DNA of 64,000 nucleotides, from contig JAKSYS010000138.1 of assembly GCA_022925895.1 (NCBI GenBank), positions 1 through 64,000 of the forward strand, in the 5' to 3' direction. The position numbers were made by a program, and so were the translations under genes. Within the stretch, counting starts at the first letter, position 1. Each line of letters opens with the position of its first letter. Positions 24,517 to 37,416 of the stretch are shown piece after piece. Source of the DNA: Fragilaria crotonensis (Eukaryota > Bacillariophyta > Fragilariophyceae > Fragilariales > Fragilariaceae). The notes beneath the pieces were generated by a model that saw nothing but the letters and a program-made list of their open reading frames with translations, searched no databases and had not been told where the DNA came from.

Positions 24517-26335
24517 TCAGGGGAAACCGAGGAAAATTCCGCGAGAGGCTCGTTGGAGTTGTTGCTTATATGTGATAAGCTTGTTGCGGAAAGTTGGTTC
24601 ATAGCGTTTGAAGAAGGTAGGACATCCAAAGACACGAAAGTTGGCAATGGAAGGCTTGCGTTGGAAGCTGTATTGATAGGGAGTTGTTGGGTTGCCATCT
24701 TGATCAATAACATTCTTGGCAGGGCAGACATTTAGGATTTGAACTGCATAGGCATGGGCATGATGGAAGAAGGCACCTCCAAGTCTTGCATTGTTGAGGA
24801 GAATGTTGGCAGTGTTGTGGACTTCACGCCATTTTGCTTCACAAATACCATTCATTTCTTGATGTTCAGGGGCTGCAGCTTCAACTTTGATACCAAGTGA
24901 GGTGCATTCAGAGATGAATTTTGTTGATGTAAAAGCAGATCCAGCATCAGTGCGGATGAAACGGACGGATTGGGTGCGGCCAAGTAGTTCTGTATCAGTC
25001 AGCCATTGCTTCAGAGCAATAAGGATGGAAGTTGTGCTTTCAGTTGGAAGACCAATCCAACCTGTTAGTTTGCCTGGGGTTGTGACAATAAACAGATAGG
25101 CTGAGTAGTTGGAATTGGTGGTGAGACCGTAGCGGAAAGGATTGCGCATAAGGTCAAGATGAAGGCGATGGAAGGGTTCTGTGCCTTGGCGTTGAGGCGT
25201 TTTGTTTCTGGCGCGTTTTTGACTGATGGAAATGCGGAGAGGCCAGGAGTTGTGGTCAACAGTAGGTGTGAGTACATGATCATTCCATGTTTGGTGAAGG
25301 GATCCAACCATGAGATTTCGAAAATTGCGGTAAGCAAGTCGTCGATAAATCAGTTCCAAAGGTAAGGCAGTGACTGAGCGGCGTTGATCAGTGTCAATGG
25401 GGGTTGTAGTGTCATCAAAGTGTTGCTCTTCTGGTTCAGAGTCAAGGTCAAAGGGAACTTTGGGGTTGGAAGTGGTTGAAAAGGCTTGGTGTGGATTTGG
25501 TACTTCTCTGGTGATAATTGGCCAAGTGTAGGTGGAGCCATTTGGGAGTTGAATGGTGGTAGCTCTGTTCTTGATCAGTACACTGAAATTTTGAGTGCAT
25601 GATAGAGCAGTCAGGGAGAGTAGTCTGTGACTTAGGCCTTCAACAAAGTAGACATCAGTGAGACCTAGGATGGATTTGAGGCCATCATCAGTGGTGAAGT
25701 GACATTCAGTTGTGCCTTTGTGGGTAGACATCTTGGTGCTGCCATCAGCTAGGGAGATTGGGACACTGCAGGGTTCAACATCACTGAGGTCGCTGAAAAG
25801 TGGTGTGTAATGGCTGGTAGCACCACTGTCAGGTAGCCAGTTTGCAAGGAGTGGGGGACCAAATCTTTGGTATGGTGATTGGGGGGTCATCAGGGAAATA
25901 AGCTGTGGCTCCAGAGTTGGGAGGAGCATGGTTGGCAGTTGGAAGATAATCTCTATCAAGTAGAGGTTGATTGATAGGCATCTGAGGTAGAGTGGGATTG
26001 GGCCATGGGATGTTGTCTTGTTGATCATCAAGTTGATCAAGGGAGGAAGCTTTGAAAGCTTGGTGATGGTATCTTGAATGATTTTGGGAGTCTTGACTAG
26101 AGTCAGTAACAAAGTAAGCGCGTTGTTGATTGCGAGGAGCAGCGTTTTCATTGTTGGTTGAACGTTGCGGGTTGGATGCGCGATTGTTTTGGTTGGATCT
26201 TGGGTTGGTACAGTTGCGCGAATAGTGGCCGAGGCGTCCGCAGTTATTGCAGACGATGGTAGCTGCGTTGGATGCAGAGTTGCGCGATTGATTGATGTTA
26301 GATCCATTGGGTGATGGTCGTTGATTTGGATTCAA
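24517..26335 (-). other. Copia zinc knuckle, protease and integrase region
   Basis: Within the element, 25829-26335 contains a CX2CX4HX4C zinc knuckle typical of Gag nucleocapsid. An overlapping frame at 24517-26307 contains the aspartic protease site (DSGATSHYT) and the integrase core, with LHLDL, FIRTDAGSAFTS and NGICEAKWREV as the catalytic D-D-E blocks. A frame overlap between gag and pol is usual in this family. Confidence 0.9.
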
Positions 26336-27302
26336 CGTTGGTCGGAAAGGTGGTCGATTGTTCCGTTGGGGTTGGTTGGATGGGCGAGGCGAAGGAGGTG
26401 GTGGGCGACGTTGATTCGGGTTGTTGAAAGGTGGTCGCGAAGGATTTGTAGGAGGTCGGAACGGGCGCGAATGGTTTTGCGGTGGTCTCGGTGGATGACT
26501 TCTGTTTTGATTGTTGCCATTAGGGTTTGAATATGGGCGAAGGATGGAGCTGAAAGCTTGTTGTTGACGTTGTGTGAAAACACGATGGGTAGTTTGGGGT
26601 GGCGCGATTGAAAATGGTGAGATTGTTGACGGGTAGAATGTGCGTGCTGATTGTAGTTGCGTTGATTCTGAGACGGTAGTGTGAGACCACGGGATTCGTC
26701 AATGTTGAGGAGATGGCTCTCAAGTTCGGCGAATGGTGGCAGAGCTTCGTCGTTTAGTTCAGCTCGGCGGATATCGGCGTCGAAGCGTTGATAAGATGCG
26801 GCGTAAAGGAGTGATTGCTTCCACCACGAACGGTGCGTTTGATGAGTTCGGCGTCGGTGTTGGGGATTCCAGCATGATAGCAGTCGCGCGTAAGGATGCG
26901 GATGCGGTTAAGGTAAGAGGTGGCGACTTCATGATGTGGTTGTTTGATGGAACAAAAGCTTCTCGAGTGCGCTCGACATGATCAGGAGTTAGCGGTGCAC
27001 AATGGCGTCGCAGAGTAAGAATCGCGGTGCGGGCGTCTGGTGGGCCATCAATGATGTGTTTTGGCAGGGTCGCAGACGTTTGTAAAGATCAGGTTGTAAA
27101 GTGCGGTGCCGACAAATGGGTGTGAATAAGAGACTTGTTTCGGCCAAAGATCAAAGACTTGGCGCGTCCACGGGAAATGTTGCAAACAATTCGAAGGTTG
27201 TCGATGAAGGTGTTAAAATGGCGGCGTGTGAAGATCGGTTGGGTAAGCCAATTTGCGAAGGTTTGCATTTTGGCGTACTTCAAAAGCGTCTTGGTTAGAT
27301 CT

Positions 27303-30300
27303 TCAATTGGGGATAAGTGAAGTCGGTTCGCGTGGAGGATGTGAGTGCGTCAGGCGATGTCTGCTGGATGTGTTTTGGCTCTTGCTCTGAGTCATGATCG
27401 GTGTCGTCGTCAAAGAAGGTGTCGACAGTTGGTGGGTATGCAAGGTGGCATGGGTCGCCTGGCGCGGAGTTGGGCGTGCGGGCGAGTTTTGAGTTTCTGG
27501 AGGAGTTTGGTGATCATTTTCAGAATTGGCCGTTTTTTGTGTAGATTTGGTAGGTTTCGTATTGGGAGGTTGAATAATTTTGCTTTGTTGAGTTTGGGGT
27601 TGCGAAAGATTTTGTGACGGATTTGGTGGTTGAGGGTTCGAATTCCGGGGTGGTAAGTTTTTGGAAGGTATAATTTTGGGCGTCGTCGAAAAAGTTGTTG
27701 AAATCGGAGGTTGTGGGTTCGAGTCGGTTGTGGCCGGATCGTGAGGTAATTTTACGTTTTTCGGCGTGAGAATGCCTGAAAATGCATCGGAAATGCGTTG
27801 AAGAGGGCCAGAAGTAGGTTTTGCAGTTGGAGGTGAATTCGAGGGTGTTTTGGCTTGTGAACTGCTTGTTTCGGGCGAGTTTGGTGGCAAAAACGCGAGA
27901 TTTGGTTGAGTTCCGGTAGTTGTTGAGTTTCTTGTGCGTGTTCGTCGTATGTAGTTTCTGCGTCGGAAATTAGCTGTTGGGAGTGAGTTTCCGTGCTGTT
28001 CGCGTCGTTTTGTGTTGGATTTTCGCTGGTAGTGTCACTTTGTGTGGGATTTTCGCTGTCAGGGTCGTCGTGCGCGAAAACTGTAGTTTCAGGTTCGTTT
28101 GCTGCAAGATTTTCGTTTTGTGGGTCGTTTTGTGCAGAAAATTCGTGCTGGGGGTCCGGGGTTCGAGTCGGATCGGAAAATAAAGCGGAACGGCGAGTTT
28201 TTACAGCAAGACATGCGAAATGTGGTCCAGAAAATGTAGTTGTATCCTGTTGGAAGGTAATTATGTTGTTACTTGTAACTAATTCCATCTGATTGGGACA
28301 GCCTAGGCTATCACAGATAGAAAAGGTAAGTAACCAGCATAACAACCAGGATAAGACAGACATTGTAGACTAGACTCACCATTGTAGCCATTGGCTGAAA
28401 AGGGTGAATCAGGTCCCATTTGATCAATGAATGGAAACTCAGGATGAGACTCTTTCTCATTATAATAATAAGAAAGATGATTGTTGAAAAGTTGGATCTC
28501 AGGGTCACGGAGGGCATCAATGAGATGTGGCAATGCCCAGGCTTGATAGATGGATTCCTCAAGTGGACCAGTTGTGAAAACTGGTATCATGCGAATAGCC
28601 AAGGAAAAGGGGACCGTTTTGGGATCGCGAGCGACGTGATACTTACTGGAATCAGGGTGGCGACGCAGGTTAGCGGCGCTGGTTGGAATCCAGTCGGGGT
28701 CGCCAATGTGATAGGAAAGAATTGGTTTGGCAAGTTGGGCTTTGAACAAAGCTTGGACTGACAATCTGTTGTAGGGTTCTCCATCTCTGTTGCTGATGAT
28801 TGGTTGTTGATCATGGTTGAAAGTGGTGGGGAAGATTCCTGCTCTTGCTGTAGGTTTAGCAATCTCAGTTGATGAACCATTAGAGTAGGAGTTGGACGCA
28901 AGTGGGAGCCTTGGAACATGATAACGTGGGGAGGAGGATGGTTCCTGGGAGAATGCCGGTCGGGTCCTTTGGATTCACAAGTTGCGCAACTCGGTAGAGG
29001 ATATACTCGAAGTGCGGAAGGAAGTCAATCGAGAAGTTGATGCCGTTGGTAGGGACTGGAGTGAGGTCAGAGTAGACATCCATGTAGTAGGTTTCCTCAT
29101 TTGCTTCAGTTGGTTGCAGGGTAAACAGTTGGAGGAAGTCCAGAGGTTGGCAGACCACATAGTTGATTGCAAGTGTGTCATCATTGACATCATCAAGATC
29201 CAATTGAACAAGGGAGGGCCTGGTAATCATGGGAAGCAGGTTGCAAAGTTGGACAAGAATAGATCTGCAGGTGGAAGGTTGCCAATATGGAAGCGGTTGT
29301 TGGATAATTCTGGTTCCTCGATCGTCGTCGCGTCTTGCGATTAATGAGACCATGTTCGAATAAGGCAAGGCGGATGATTGTCTGGGCAGTTCGCAAGGCA
29401 ATCGATCGTTGTTCCTCGTCGTCCAATCGAAAAGAATTCGTGTATGCGACAAGATAGGGATTCGCGCGCGCGAAATTCAAGTCCACGCGAAACATTTTCC
29501 GGTAGCGTTTCAATCCGCGATAAGGAATGCAAAAGGTAGGGAAAAGATCGGCTTCAAAGAAGGCATGGTTAGCAAAGCGGGGAGCGTCCGAAAAGTAGTG
29601 GTATCAGGAACAAACTTAGAGCGGCGGCGGTAGACTTGATATCTTTTGCGATCTGGAACAAATGTTTCGGGTAGAGGTCGTGTTGACGAAAACCGTGTCG
29701 GTGGTAGGTGCTGTGGCGGTGGTGGGTTATGTAGTAGAGTCGGAGCGCGTAGATGAGTCCGACAGCACATGTCGTTTCCATCGGGCAGTAGGGAGGGTTT
29801 TCGTAGAAGTCGCGGGTGATGTCGTAGTACTTATCCGGGATGCCGAAGGTCAAAAGGGAGCGTTGTTCGTCTGTGAAATGCTGGGTTAGCAAGTTGGTAG
29901 CGCGGTTCAGAGTGTGAATCATGCCGAGTAGGTAGAACTTGTCGTCGCGGGAATACAGAGGGGAGTTAGGACTTGGCATCTGGTGTCTGAGAGTGATGTG
30001 GCGCGATATAGGCTTCATGTCGGATGACGTGATGTCGCGAATGTGATGAACTTCCGGTGGAGCGGCGAGAAAGTTGAGACAGAAAGCTGCAATAGTGGTG
30101 CTGATTTCGATGCAAAGCGGTAGGTCGCGTAGATGGATGGTACCGTTCAGTGGGTCGTCCAGCGTAGCTTCTGAGAACATCAAGGCCGACGATGGATGGT
30201 GAGCTGGGTCCTGGAACATTGCATAAGGGCGGTGGTGAACTGGGGCAAGAGGATTCAAATGCCTTAGGGGTGGTTCAGGAAAAAGTGGGGGTAGCATCCG

Positions 30301-32773
30301 GACTGGTTGTTGAGTTGCTGCTTTGGGTAGCTCATTAAGTGCCTCCAAAATTGGGTTAGTTGCTGTTTCTTCCACAAATTCCTCTTCAATGCTTTCAATG
30401 ATCATGGGTTCTGGCATGATTTCAACTTCTGGTAAGACTTCAGGGTCAGGAACAGGGTCAGAAGCAGGGTAAAGTTAACAGATGGCTTAGTTGGTGAATT
30501 ATCACTGGGGAGTAATAATTTTCACCAACATCAGCACAATCAGAGTCAGGGAAGAGGGTAAATCTTCCAATTTGATAGGAACAGGATGCTGGACACTCAA
30601 GGAAGTGGAGGAAAGGCTGGGATCAGTGGGATTGTGGGCTCTGTAGGCACACTGGGGTGGACTGGATTGGATCGCCGTACCGTCCACGACAGTAAACTCG
30701 ACAGTATCATCATCATCACAGTACGATTCCAAGGCCTTTTCTTCAGCAGTTAGGGGCCGCGTGGTGCAAAGTGGACAAAGGGTCGATATCAAACGAGTCA
30801 TCGGTAGGCGAAGCGGGCTGGGAAAATGGTCGAGTGGATGCGTCATCGGCAGAATGGTCATTGACGTTGGGACGCGGGGACGGTGTCTCAGGATAACACG
30901 GACTGTAAATACGGCGGTTGTCGGGGACTGTGGCGCTGACGCGAAGGGAGTTTGGACGGAATCTGGGTTTCGGCACAAAATTACGAGTCCCGAGTTCAGC
31001 ACTGCGGTCATGACACGTCATAGTTTTCGTTCGCGAGGCTGCAGAGTTGTCGACGTCCACCAATACGCGCGGGGGCGAGGGAAAATTTTGAACAGTCATT
31101 TCTCGAGAACCATCTGTCGGAATTCGCTCAAATTTGGCCAGGATGTCGACCATACGGTGTGCTGGCGGCACGGAGTGTGAGTTTCGTTGCCCGATTACGC
31201 TGCGAACGAGGATGAGCAAATCAAGAATGGGCATCAACTGTTCATCTCCAGTCATCTTGATGGCAATTATGACAAGGTCTTCAAGGTCATCATGATGCTG
31301 TAGAAAGCCAGTGAACTCAGCAAGGGTTGGAGTATAACCGAAGGAAGCAATTCTGTGGGTAAAAGTGGCGATTTCTGACTCCAGGCCAGGATGACTGGGG
31401 TGGATGAGTGTGGGAGGTTCTTTGGATTCTCCCTGGCATTGCTTTCTGGCTGGGGGAGGCTGATACCTTGATGGTGAAGGATGGAATGGGAGGTTAAAAA
31501 GATGAGCAAAGAGACAGTCATGGAGATCTTTGCATGTCTTCTGAAGGGTGGTGAAGCCAGATGGATTCATGCACCCGGGAGCTTGAAAAATTGGATGGTG
31601 AGCAGGTTGGGCAAAGTTGGTCAAGGTGGTAACTTTTGCGGAAGGACTGCTTGGAGTGTTGGCTCTGGACTTGTAGGTGAGCGTGGGAGGCAAGTTTGGA
31701 GCGTTCTCGGGCGTTTTCAAGTCGTTCGTATCATCGGTGAGATCGATTACGTTGTGTTTGTCGGGGTTAGTGCGGCGCTTGGCGGCAGTAGTAGTGTGCT
31801 CCTTTGTAGTGGATACATCATTAGTTCCAATGTTATTGTCCTTAACATTGGTAGATGCATCAGGTAAGGTAGTTGGACCGTTTTTGTTTGTAGTTTCGCC
31901 CATTTTGTTGTAGTTGTTGTCCATGGTAGTTGTGGTTGTAGTGGTCTGCATCTTTGCAGCCTTCTTGGTGGTAGAAGTAGCCCTGTGGCTAACTTTAGTG
32001 TCCTGCTGTGGTGGAGCTGCAAAAGCCTGCTGCTTGCGCTCGTCGGGGTGGAGGTTGCGATCCTCTTCAATAATATCATCGATGTCGTCGGAGGTTAACT
32101 TGCAGACGTCAAAATAGGCGGGACCTTTCTCAGAGGTGCGCCTCTTCTTCTTGTTGTTTGGGAGATCCTGATCGTCATCAGGGGTAGTGGTTGGAGAAGG
32201 GATGTAACGGACACGGGAGGGGAGCTTGGATTTCTTCGGAGATCCATAGGCTAGGGCACCTTTGTAGAGGGCGGGATGGGTGGGCGTGTCAGGAGGGACA
32301 GGAGATGCGCCGAGTTCGGCGGGGTAGTCGACGTTAGCGTCGAACGCGTCAGGGTTATCGCCTTTGGGGGCGGACCTAGAGGGGCGAGGGGCAAGGGAGG
32401 GCGGAGGTAAGTTCTTCATGGTGGGCTTGAAAAGTTCTGTTGCCTTCAAGGGTGAGTTTAAATCCGTTGCTGGCGAATCCAAAAGGCGAGGGAAATTAAT
32501 AGCAGTTAAGCGTAGGTTCTTAACGGCCGTAGGTAGATTCGACCAATGATCGGAGACATTGGTCGAGTATTTTTCCTCGACGGTAGAGCCTTGGACCGGT
32601 GGTACGAGGCGAGCAACCATGACAGTATTCGTGTGATCGGTACGCGAGTACTGGCCGACGGTAGACTTAAGGTTAGTAGGACCTAGAAGTCTGCCGTCGG
32701 ACTTGACGGGAGAGGAAGCGAACGTGACGGATCGTCCAGCTTTGGGCGTAGGAGTCCTGAAGATGTGGACCAT
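27303..32773 (-). other. Extended Gag-like and accessory region of the copia element
   Basis: About 5.4 kb lies between the 5' LTR and the zinc knuckle. The largest frame (30743-32773, 676 residues) begins inside the 5' LTR. It is Pro/Ser/Thr-rich with a basic patch (NNKKKRRTSEKGP) and a YGSPKKSKLPSRVRYIP block. Smaller low-complexity frames follow (29569-30417 and others). No known domain is recognised. It may be a large Gag or an accessory protein. Confidence 0.6.
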
Positions 32774-33219
32774 GATGGTAGATTTGTTGTTACAAATATG
32801 TAGAAGATGTAGAACTAAGTAGTAAAGGCCTTTACTGTTTTTGGTTTGTGGAAATTATAAGTTAAAATGTAGATGAAAAATGAAAGTGAGATCTCCAACA
32901 TTAGTTGGAGTCTCACAAAAGTTATGTTGCTTTAATCCCACTTGTTGAGTGGTGTTTGAGTTATGGATCCCATAGTAAAAGTTGTGTTGTCAATAAAATT
33001 GACAACACAACAGATTTGAATACTTAGGGAAACTCAGGGCAACATAATTTAAATTCCTTGCGTGGTCGCGGGACCCAGAGTTCTGATTCGCAGAACTACT
33101 GGAACGGGTCACGGACAGGCTAAGAAAAATATAGGACTGTCTATCGTATTACCGTATGGTTTTTAACCTTACAGTAATTACGAGTAACAGTGTGACAGAG
33201 TGACAGTAGATCTTTAACA
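32620..33219 (-). repeat. 5' LTR of the copia element
   Basis: This is the 600 bp partner of 21485-22084, with the same TG...CA ends on the element strand. The first long element frame opens inside this LTR at about 32773. The right target duplication GTACC follows at 33220-33224. Confidence 0.93.
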
Positions 33220-33224
33220 GTACC

Positions 33225-33900
33225 TCAGTACTTCACCATACGATGGCAGGAGAAAGCCATTTGTAACCGTACTTGCAGAGCACTCCGGTACTGTAGTCGT
33301 CCTCTACCGGCATAGCGTTTTTAATCTTGAAAATTCTAACACCCTGTCTACTGTCGTATGTGCATGATAATCAAGTACTGAGTACCAGTACAGGAGTACA
33401 ATAGTACAGTACCGGTAGTAGTCTACAGTACTTCGCGTTTACCCGCAACTCGGTGCTCCCTCGTACTTGTATGATAGTATTACTTTGACATACTACTTGT
33501 ACCAAGTAGCAGCATGTCCTTCAATTTAAAACGCGAGTTCCGCAGTTTGTCAATTCAGTGTCATCATCCAGATCTGAATGTCATCATGCGTCGAGTGAGC
33601 GCGACAGCGCGATGCATCATTGATGCACGATAGCACGATTTTCTTTCACTTCTTCCAATCCGCCTTTGCCCTCTTTCCTTGTTCCCGTTTGACGCCTTTA
33701 TAGCTTCCGCATGGTTGATGCTCACGCAGAATTCTCTAACGATGATGACATCATCAAAAATCTGGGACTCGTCGCGGTGTCATCGAAATGCGGGTCGATG
33801 CGTCGTCTTCATTCGTGCCAAATGACATGCCAGTTTCAACCAGACGTGCAGTCCTGAAGTCTTGATCACGACTACCGCAGACGAGGATCTCACAACTTAA
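33225..33900. other. Intergenic, GTAC-rich then helicase 5' region
   Basis: From the element boundary to about 33510 the sequence is packed with GTAC, AGTAC and GTACC words. The rest is the upstream region of the helicase gene. No gene is seen. Confidence 0.5.
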
Positions 33901-35282
33901 ATGAAAACATCATCTTCCCACGAAATTCTTAAGGGTTTTACCCAAACCAACCACAATGTCGCCAACCACAACCTACTTCCAGAGACCAGCGGCGACACCG
34001 ATCTCCGACCGAGTGACGACAATGAAAAAATGAAGGATAATGCCACAAATGATGAAAGCATTCAATCCGAAGGGAGTGAAGCGATCGAAACCTTCGATGA
34101 CATGAATTTGCCAGATGCTATCCTTCGTGGCATCTATGCATATGGCTTCGAGAAGCCATCGGCCATTCAGCAACGTGCTATCCGACCCATCATAGAGGGA
34201 CGGGATTTAATCGCACAAGCCCAGTCTGGAACAGTAAGTAGACTTTTTATCACACCACCTGCAATCGACTGTTTCTTACACGCTCCGCTAATTTCACTTT
34301 TCAGGGCAAAACTGCGACCTTTTCCATTGGTGCGCTCTCTGCTCTGGCCCCAAACCTCCGGGAATGTCAGACATTGATTTTGGCGCCCACGCGCGAACTG
34401 GCAAGCCAGATTGCAAGCGTCGTCGAAGCTCTCAGTGACTACGTGAATATCACTGTCCACACCTGCGTCGGAGGTGCGGCAGTTCGCGATGACATTCGTG
34501 TCCTTAAAGCCGGCGCCCATGTCGTCGTGGGCACCCCTGGTCGAGTTTCATACCTAGTTCAGCGTGGTGCCCTTCGTTTGGAACACCTGCGTCAAATTGT
34601 CCTGGATGAAGCTGATGAGATGTTGAGTACTGATTTCAAGGTTCAAGTTTACAACTTGTTTCAGTACGTTCCCGAATCCACTCAAATCTGTCTCTTTTCG
34701 GCCACATTGCCGTTAGACGTTATGGAGGTTGCGCAGCGCTTCATGCGCAATCCCATGCGAATCTTGGTGAAAAAGGAAGAATTGACTTTGCATGGTATAA
34801 AGCAATTCTACATCGCCGTCGGAGACGAGAAATGGAAGTTTGAAACTCTCTGCGATCTTTATGCGACCTTGACGATTGGTCAGGCAATTATTTATTGCAA
34901 TACACGCCAGAAGGTCGATTGGCTACAGGACGAATTGCAGAATAACGATTTCACTGTTTCTTGCCTACATGGAGACCTGGACCAGCGCGAGCGAAACATC
35001 ATCATGCGCGAATTCCGTTCGGGATCCTCCCGCGTTTTGATTGCGACCGACCTGTTGGCTCGTGGTATTGATATCCAGCAAGTCTCGTTGGTCATTAACT
35101 TTGACCTTCCCAGGAATCGCGAAAACTATATTCACCGCATTGGTCGTTCGGGGCGATTTGGTCGCAAAGGAGTTGCAATCAACTTTGTGGCCAATGCTGA
35201 TGTACGTTACCTGCGCGATATTGAGCAGTTTTACACCACTGAGATCGTCGAGATGCCACAGAATGTAGTCGATCTTCTTTAG
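33901..35282 (+). CDS. eIF4A-like DEAD-box RNA helicase
   Basis: This is an ATP-dependent RNA helicase of the eIF4A group. Exon 1 is 33901-34233, the intron is 34234-34304 (71 bp, GTAAGT...TTTCAG) and exon 2 is 34305-35282, giving 436 residues. The intron splits motif I; splicing restores AQSGTGKT. All core motifs are present: the Q motif ([13 protein letters not shown]), PTRELA, GTPGR, DEADEM, SAT, ARGID and [10 protein letters not shown]. The tail ([13 protein letters not shown]) matches eIF4A's EEMPxNVADLI. The 70-residue N-terminal extension, rich in Asn, Asp and Ser, is longer than in typical eIF4A. It could act in translation initiation or, as an eIF4A3-type protein, in the exon junction complex; the tail favours eIF4A. 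Confidence 0.9.
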
Positions 35283-36060
35283 ACTGCATTCAGCAGAGCT
35301 TGGACCGGGATGCATTGCCTCGAAGCTGGGAGTTGCTGATCCCTTCTACCAGTACATAATATTTATAGGATTAGTGGAGTTTTAAGGCCAGTACATGTAG
35401 ATTACTCGGAATAATTGATCCGATGCAGTTAAGTGTATTCCAGTACCAGTTATAGACTATAGACTTGGCAGACCTTTGTACAACGCTCTCACCCTTGCAT
35501 AGCCTATAGCCTGAGTGCAGAGGGCTAGAAACGATTATGGCAAGAACATAAAACGCCAGTAGTCGAACTGCACCTGATGCTTTAGCTCCAACTTTCTACC
35601 GGTAGTAGCCAGCGGTAAAAGTACCTGGTACAGTACATAGAAACGAGAGGGCAGTACTTGTACCAGAATTCGAACGTGTATTGTACTGTAGTACCTCGTA
35701 TGCTGTACAAGTACCTGGTACCTGGTACCTGGTACGTACGCGTGCATATAATAATCTATAATCCGAGTACATGTATGGGTGAAGTTGTGCGGGGAGTATG
35801 ACTTTCGACACGCTACGCGTGGCGAAAAATCACCAGGCACCCAGTGTTCAATGCATTACCGTAAAACAGTATAGGTATGTACGGTACCATATAGCCCGAG
35901 TACAAATTGCTCGATGTGCACGGTCAGCAAATCTACCTCCACACGTTCCAACTTGCATTATCGCGGCGGATGTCCGATGCGTCGAGCCATTTGAGGATTT
36001 TTTTCGCCGTGGTTGATGCTCTACCGTAGATAGCTCACAAATTGACATCTTGTCACAAGC
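35283..36060. other. Intergenic, GTAC-rich
   Basis: This region lies between the helicase and the TRIC-like gene. A dense run of GTACCTGGTACC-type words lies at about 35600-35760. No gene is seen. Confidence 0.55.
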
Positions 36061-37101
36061 ATGGACGTCCTCTTTAGTCATGTCGTTCATTTCTTGACGG
36101 GAGACTTCCCTTTCTCATCTGAGCTACAATCCTTCGGAATGGCATACCAGGGTCACGTTTTGGTCCGTAACGGTCGCAACAAGGATCTCACCATGAACTG
36201 GTTCCATGCATTCATGCTGGGCGTCGTGAGTAGCTTCGGCGGATCTGCCTTTGCGCCCTTGTGGATGGGTCGACCCTCGGCGATCTTATCGAATGATATT
36301 GGTCTCTTCTGTCTCATCTCCAGTTTCCTTTTGACCTACTATACGCCGTTTGATGTTGGCTACAAATTTGGAAATTCCTTTGTTGGATCTCTACTTTGCA
36401 CTTCCTTCGCGACTCTCTTCCGTACCATGGGGGTGGTAGGATACTGTTCGATCGCCTTTGAACTTTTCAAAGCTAGCCCTAGTGCGTACTATCCAATTCC
36501 CATCTTTGGACCTATTGTGTGGGCGACACTCTTGGGCAATATGAGCGCCTTTTTTGTCAAGGGATTCGATGGACACTTGAGCGCTGGCATGCCGTGGAAC
36601 TTTCAGAACGGTGAGTTTCAAGAGGCGCTTTTGTCTCCACCATGGACTTCGGGCATTTTCCTTTGAACTACTGACCCGTTGTTTCGTTCCTTTGAATCTC
36701 GACCAGGTCTCTTTTGTGCCTCATTCTTTCACTTTTTCGTTCACGATAAGACAGGCCCCATTGGCATGGCACTCCGAGATGTGGTCCGACTCATCCCTGA
36801 CGTGCAGATGGGACTTGATGACAGAACCTTTTGCGTCGTCGTTATTTCTTTTTTCATGCAAATCATGTACATTTTGCAAATGCCGGAGTTGCTAGGCCCG
36901 TCCTTGAGCCCATTTAGTACACTTCAATCACTCCTGGTGCGTGTTCTAGCAACGCAACCGAGCGTGCCACAAGTCGAGAAAACAATTATCCCAAATGGCG
37001 GTTCGAAAGTGGAAGCGTCCAGCAACCAAAACAAGGAGAACGTTGTGGAGAACACCAAAGCCAAAAAGAAGAAGAACAAGAAGAAGGCAAAGGTTCAATA
37101 G
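36061..37101 (+). CDS. TRIC-like trimeric intracellular cation channel
   Basis: Exon 1 is 36061-36610, the intron is 36611-36706 (GTGAGT...ACCAG) and exon 2 is 36707-37101, giving 314 residues. The protein has about six or seven hydrophobic helices. A TRIC-like block reads LLTYYTPFDVGYKF and is followed by a basic-hydrophobic helix, comparable to the YCPLDLFYK block of TMEM38 proteins. The C-terminus is a lysine-rich cytoplasmic tail (KAKKKKNKKKAKVQ), also as in animal TRIC. TRIC channels carry K+ counter-currents across the ER/SR membrane during Ca2+ release. The assignment rests on the overall layout and one motif, so an unrelated multi-pass membrane protein remains possible. Confidence 0.6.
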
Positions 37102-37416
37102 GCACGAGTGACCATAAACCAGTGCTTATTCAAAACCGATTCGCTAGAATGCATACACATTTGACGAACATCTTACGCACTTACTCCACTGCTCCTTAGT
37201 GTCAAAGTTAATGCATTCTTTTTGTTTTCTGCCGTTCTGGCCAATTTTCCCGCGTCCGCGCCCTACGTGACAAGTTGGCACTCTCGTTCTACATATAAAC
37301 AGTTAACTATGTATGATAATGGGGACATTCGTTGTCATGTCGCCATTTCCGCCGCAATAGTCAGGCACCCCATAATACCATCGTTACTTTAGGAGCTCAG
37401 TTTTGTTACAATGTGC

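Larger units (their letters stand above)
21485..33219 (-). mobile_element. Ty1/copia LTR retrotransposon, 11.7 kb
   Basis: The element reads on the minus strand and is bounded by two 600 bp LTRs and a GTACC target duplication. In element order it has: the 5' LTR (32620-33219); a tRNA-primer site starting TGG directly inside it; a long Gag-like and accessory region (about 27300-32770); a CCHC zinc knuckle (CNNCGRLGHYSRNC, in 25829-26335); protease and integrase (DSGATSHYT, in 24517-26307); reverse transcriptase (23414-24184 and 22096-23355, with the YxDD-type FVDDML) and RNase H; a purine-rich tract; and the 3' LTR. Protease, integrase, RT order places it in Ty1/copia. It is about twice the usual copia length. 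It looks structurally complete but broken in coding, with roughly five breaks. The LTRs differ at about 17 of 600 positions by eye, so it is a fairly young but not recent insertion. Confidence 0.93.

Noticed and set aside
28140-28170. GGTTCGAGTC, a tRNA T-arm-like word
   Set aside because: It lies inside the copia element and has no matching acceptor or anticodon arm nearby.
22096-32770. Many plus-strand frames inside the copia element
   Set aside because: They mirror the minus-strand polyprotein and have low-complexity composition; they are shadows of the element's own coding strand.
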